This document shows positions 32,728-35,912 of a DNA stretch of 35,912 bases, one piece after another (within the stretch, counting starts at the first letter, position 1; each line of letters starts with the position of its first letter). The notes under the pieces are model-generated. The model made no database searches and was not told the origin of the DNA. It saw only the letters and a program-made list of their open reading frames with translations. The stretch covers positions 1 through 35,912 of the forward strand of contig JADDQZ010000059.1 in NCBI GenBank assembly GCA_016781085.1, written 5' to 3'. This stretch comes from Actinomycetota bacterium. Lineage in GTDB: Bacteria; Actinomycetota; Thermoleophilia; Solirubrobacterales; Solirubrobacteraceae. The position numbers and the translations under genes were made by a program.

Positions 32728-33621
32728 CTAGACCGTTGCCTGTAGCTGGCTTTCAAGCCGCTGCAGCGCCTCGATCCGCTTTTCCATCGGCGGGTGCGTG
32801 GCAAAGATATTGCCGAGCGCCCTGCCGGCACCCGGAGGGAAGATGAAGAACGCCGACATCTCACCCGCGGCACGCAGGTCGCGCTGCGGGATCCGCTCCA
32901 TGCCCGAAGAGATCTTGTAGAGCGCCGATGCGAGCGCGCTTGGCCGGCCGGTGATGATCGCCGCGCCCCGGTCGGCTGAGAACTCGCGGTAGCGCGACAG
33001 CAGTTGCATCAGAAAGAACGACACCGCGTAGACGACCAGCGACACCAGGAAGACGACGAAAAAGGCCGGATTATCGTCGTCGTCGTCACCGCCGCCGAAG
33101 AAGAACCCGAACTGCACGATGTACGAGGCGATCGTCGCAAAAAAGCCCGCGAGCGTCATCACGGCCACGTCGCGGTTCTTGACGTGCGTGAGCTCGTGCG
33201 CCATCACGCCCTCGAGCTCAGCCGGCGAAAGCAGCTCCATGATCCCGGTCGTGGCGCACACGGTCGCGCTCTTGGGCGAGCGCCCGAGCGCGAAGGCGTT
33301 CGGCATGCGTGTGTCGGCGATCGCGATGTTGGGCTTCGGGAGATCGGCTTGGATGCAGAGGCGCTCGATCATGGCGTGCAGTTCAGGGGCCTCAGCAGGC
33401 GAGACCTCGTGTGCGCCCATCATGCGCAACGCCAGCTTGTCCGACCCGAAGAGTTGGAACATTGCCATTACGGCAGCGAACATCAGCACGGTCACCGCGT
33501 GCGCGCCGCTGCTGATCAGCACCGCGATCAAGGCGCTGTAGAGGAGTCCGAGAAGCAGCATGGTGGCCACCATCCGGACCTGCAGGCCCGTGTCGCGGCC
33601 GAATGAAGTAGCTCTATTCAT
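32728..33621 (-). CDS. htpX: HtpX, membrane zinc metalloprotease
   Basis: A 297-residue M48B peptidase. Two N-terminal helices (about 17-60), the zinc site HELTH at 142-146 (MAHELTHVKNRD), the VYAVSFFLMQLLSRYREFSADRG stretch with the third ligand glutamate, and a cytoplasmic C-terminal part ending in MEKRIEALQRLE. It degrades misfolded membrane proteins. The start is ATG 33621 with AAGGAG just upstream (spacing is short, two bases); an upstream ATG at 33696 adds 25 atypical residues. It is followed by pspAB. Confidence 0.94.
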   Translation of the reverse strand: MNRATSFGRDTGLQVRMVATMLLLGLLYSALIAVLISSGAHAVTVLMFAAVMAMFQLFGSDKLALRMMGAHEVSPAEAPELHAMIERLCIQADLPKPNIAIADTRMPNAFALGRSPKSATVCATTGIMELLSPAELEGVMAHELTHVKNRDVAVMTLAGFFATIASYIVQFGFFFGGGDDDDDNPAFFVVFLVSLVVYAVSFFLMQLLSRYREFSADRGAAIITGRPSALASALYKISSGMERIPQRDLRAAGEMSAFFIFPPGAGRALGNIFATHPPMEKRIEALQRLESQLQATV

Positions 33622-33904
33622 GGCTCCTTCATTGTGGCAGCTGGCTCGCCTTTTCGGGTGAAAAACTAACCTTGCGTAATCAGTCTGTTCGAACATGGCG
33701 CGGGAGGGTCAATAGCCGTGGCTGCCAGGCGCTGAAGCGGTGCCATCGCTGAACGCGTCGAGGAACTGCGCGTCCGGCGACGGTCTCGCGCTGGAAACCT
33801 TCACGTCCTGGACGGCTGCTTGATTGCACAGCGCCTTGCAAGTGACATAAACGGAGGCGTTTTCGGGCAAGAACGGGTCTTGGCGCCCTAGCATCCGCGG
33901 CCGC

Positions 33905-35101
33905 ATGATCGTTCGCGTGCCCTTCCGCATGCTCGCGCTCGCGTCGACCCTGTTCGCGGTTGCCTTGTTCGCGGCACTCTCTTACTCAGGTGATGCTTCC
34001 GCCGAGAGCTTGCAAAGCAAGATCTCCAAGAAGCGCAGCCAGGTGAAGGCCAAGAAGCAGCGCGAGCAGGTCCTGTCTTCAGACGTCGCGAAGTGGTCGC
34101 GCAAGATCAACGTTCTGCAAGGCGACATCACCACGCTTCAGCGACGCCAGTTCCGCTTGGAAGCCGATTTGAGCGCCAAGCGCACCGAGCTGACCAGCAT
34201 CCAAGCGCGCCTGCGTGCCGAACGCCTGCGGCTCGTGCGGCTGCGGGCCCGCCTCGCCAAGGGCCGCGAAGCACTCGCGGTTCGGCTCGTCGAGCTCTAC
34301 AAGGCGGACAAGCCCGATTACGTCTCGGTGATGCTCGAAGCCGATGGCTATGCCGACCTGCTCGAGCGCACCGAGTTCATGAAACGCGTGTCCGACCAGG
34401 ACCGGCGGATCATCACTTACGTGGTGGCCGCCAAGGAAGACGCCAAGCGCACCGCCGAGCGTTTGGACAAGCTGGAAGAGCGTCAGCGCTACGTCACCGA
34501 AGTCGTCGAGCAGCGCCGCGACGAAGTCGCCGCGATCAAGGGCAAGCTCGTGCAACGCCGGGGTACCTACGAAGCCGCCCGCTCGGACAAGGCGCAGTTG
34601 CTGGCTTCCACACGTGAAGATCGGCACGATCTTGAAGGGGACTTGAGCGAGCTCGAGGCGGCGTCCGCGCGCGTCACCGCCCAGCTCGCCTCGGCGGCGT
34701 CGGCACCGGCTCCGGCCGGTCCGGTGAAGCCGGGGTCCAGCGGCTTGATCTGGCCGGTCAACGGTCCGATCGTCTCGCCCTTCGGCCCGCGCTGGGGACG
34801 CTTGCACGCCGGTGTCGACATCGCTGTGCCGTCCGGAACCCCGCTGCGCGCGGCCGCTTCCGGCCGCGTCGTCCTGCTGGGGTGGACCGGCGGCTACGGC
34901 AACTACACCTGCATCGCGCACAGCGGTGCGCTTTCCACTTGCTACGCGCATCAGTCCCGTTACGCCACTTCTATGGGCGCGACCGTCGAGCAGGGCCAGG
35001 TCATCGGTTACGTCGGCTGCACGGGCCGCTGCTTCGGCGACCACGTGCACTTCGAGACCCGCATCAGCGGCTCGCCGGTCAATCCGGGCGGCTACCTCTA
35101 A
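33905..35101 (+). CDS. M23 family peptidase with coiled coil (EnvC-like)
   Basis: A 398-residue exported protein. Signal peptide or anchor at 8-30 (MLALASTLFAVALFAALSYS). Residues 35-270 are a long coiled coil, typical of EnvC and PcsB-like regulators of cell-wall hydrolysis. The C-terminal LytM/M23 domain has all zinc ligands: H301 and D305 (HAGVD) and H382 in HVHFE, so it should be an active endopeptidase rather than a dead EnvC-type activator. A Pro/Ala linker separates coil and catalytic domain. It is followed by lgt on the same strand. Confidence 0.92.
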   Translation: MIVRVPFRMLALASTLFAVALFAALSYSGDASAESLQSKISKKRSQVKAKKQREQVLSSDVAKWSRKINVLQGDITTLQRRQFRLEADLSAKRTELTSIQARLRAERLRLVRLRARLAKGREALAVRLVELYKADKPDYVSVMLEADGYADLLERTEFMKRVSDQDRRIITYVVAAKEDAKRTAERLDKLEERQRYVTEVVEQRRDEVAAIKGKLVQRRGTYEAARSDKAQLLASTREDRHDLEGDLSELEAASARVTAQLASAASAPAPAGPVKPGSSGLIWPVNGPIVSPFGPRWGRLHAGVDIAVPSGTPLRAAASGRVVLLGWTGGYGNYTCIAHSGALSTCYAHQSRYATSMGATVEQGQVIGYVGCTGRCFGDHVHFETRISGSPVNPGGYL

Positions 35102-35162
35102 GGCGCACTGATCGGCCGGGTTTCAGCTACGCAACCTAACGGGCGCGTAGGCTTGTTGGGCT

Positions 35163-35912
35163 TTGTTGCCCGAGATCTCCATCTTCGGCTTGTCGCTGTA
35201 CACGTTCGGCCTGATGGTCGGAATCGCCTTCGTCGTCGCCGGCTGCGTTGTCGCGCGGCGGCTGGTCGAACTCGGACGGCGCGAGGATCTTGCGTACGAG
35301 ATGGTGATGGCCGGCTTGGTCGGCGGGGTGCTGGGCGCGAAGCTCTGGTGGCTGGTAGAGAACTGGCGGTCGCTGGAAGGCGACGTCCTCGGCAACCTCT
35401 TCTCCGGGACGGGGCTCGTGTGGTACGGCGGGCTCGCGGGCGGCACGCTCGCCGTCCTGTCGTGGAGCCGCTGGCGCGGCCTTCCCGCGCTGTTCACGGC
35501 TGACGTTGTGGCGCCGGCGTTGGCGCTGGGCTACGCGGTCGGGCGCATCGGCTGTCAGCTGGCGGGAGACGGCGACTATGGCGTTCCGTCTGATTTGCCG
35601 TGGGCGATGGCTTATCCCAACGGCACGGTGCCGACCACGGATCAAGTGCACCCGACGCCGGTGTACGAGTTCCTGGCCATGAGCGCCGTCGCCTGGATTC
35701 TATGGCGCCGGCGTGACGCACTTCCCGCCGGAGGGCTGTTTGCCCTCTACCTCGTACTCGCCGGCACCGAGCGCCTCTTGATCGAGTTCATCCGGCGCAA
35801 CGAGGACGTCCTGCTCGGGTTGAGTCTTGCCCAGTTCGTTTCTGCGGCGATGATCCTCGGTGGCGCGGCGTGGCTCTATCGCCTGCGGGGCCTCGGTGCG
35901 GCAGCGGTTGTG
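35163..35912 (+). CDS. lgt: Lgt, prolipoprotein diacylglyceryl transferase (3' end outside window)
   Basis: Transfers diacylglycerol to the lipobox cysteine of prolipoproteins in the membrane; the lipoprotein at 28515-29702 is a likely substrate. The 250 codons shown have LPEISIFGLSLYTFGLMVG at the N-terminus, the VWYGGLAGG loop, and the family signature GRIGCQLAGDGDYG, with HPTPVYE following. The frame is closed upstream by TAG at 35148, leaving TTG 35163 or TTG 35166 as starts; neither has a strong ribosome binding site. The gene runs off the window. Confidence 0.93.
   Translation, partial: MLPEISIFGLSLYTFGLMVGIAFVVAGCVVARRLVELGRREDLAYEMVMAGLVGGVLGAKLWWLVENWRSLEGDVLGNLFSGTGLVWYGGLAGGTLAVLSWSRWRGLPALFTADVVAPALALGYAVGRIGCQLAGDGDYGVPSDLPWAMAYPNGTVPTTDQVHPTPVYEFLAMSAVAWILWRRRDALPAGGLFALYLVLAGTERLLIEFIRRNEDVLLGLSLAQFVSAAMILGGAAWLYRLRGLGAAAVV

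Noticed and set aside
33709-33904. Short minus-strand frame upstream of the M23 gene and a possible riboswitch there
   Set aside because: One segment looks faintly protein-like, but there is no convincing start without overlapping the M23 start, and no ydaO-like core was seen.
1-35912. CRISPR arrays, insertion sequences, prophage genes or an origin of replication
   Set aside because: No regularly spaced repeats, transposase or phage motifs, or DnaA-box clusters were seen; the only tandem repeat is inside rlmB.

Overview
The window is high-GC, gene-dense bacterial chromosome. CarD, an RskA-type anti-sigma factor, the PspA/PspAA/PspAB/HtpX set and the SigH-like factor beside rlmB together point to a deep-branching actinobacterium, most plausibly class Thermoleophilia (Solirubrobacterales-like). 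That placement is inferred from gene content and order; no rRNA is present.

Layout. (1) 1-7.5 kb, plus strand: a tightly packed housekeeping run of disA, carD, ispD, a PHP phosphoesterase, ispF, (a short minus-strand DUF6157 gene), cysS, rlmB and a SigH-type sigma factor. The order disA-ispD-ispF-cysS-rlmB-sigH matches the Bacillus subtilis arrangement. (2) 7.7-13 kb, mainly minus strand: an intact LOG-family gene, then a decayed zone with a PAS/GAF/SpoIIE phosphatase broken by at least three frameshifts and an acyl-CoA dehydrogenase with frameshifts and a large internal deletion, a small coiled-coil/winged-helix gene, a possibly broken secreted protein, and tRNA-Thr(TGT). (3) 13.2-15.1 kb, minus: a small membrane protein, a sugar-nucleotide epimerase and a conserved hypothetical. 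(4) 15.2-18.6 kb, plus: two ECF sigma modules, one followed by a 122-residue membrane protein and one by a zinc-binding RskA-like anti-sigma factor, then a zinc-finger rhomboid protease. (5) 18.6-26.5 kb: SRPBCC protein, BtuF-like binding protein, CNNM/CorC membrane protein, GH15 glucoamylase/trehalase, a gene-free stretch with a strongly structured candidate RNA, an SDR, and a luciferase-like monooxygenase fused to an SCP2-like domain. (6) 26.5-29.7 kb, minus: xseB, xseA, a small conserved gene and a cell-wall-binding lipoprotein. (7) 29.8-33.6 kb: pspA-pspAA (plus) facing htpX-pspAB (minus), with a decayed 7TM/GGDEF gene between them. (8) 33.9 kb to the end, plus: an EnvC-like M23 peptidase and lgt, cut by the window edge.

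Themes. The left block makes c-di-AMP, isoprenoid precursors, Cys-tRNA and modified 23S rRNA. The right block concerns the envelope: phage-shock membrane repair, cell-wall binding, peptidoglycan hydrolysis and lipoprotein maturation.

The most unusual items are: (a) 23645-23850, a chain of perfect or near-perfect hairpins whose loops all carry GGGG on the plus strand (UCCCC on the minus strand), resembling no RNA family I can name with confidence; (b) carD, which has no ATG, GTG or TTG available for its conserved N-terminus and appears to start at ATC behind a strong ribosome binding site; (c) decayed signalling and metabolic genes, one of them inside the phage-shock cluster.
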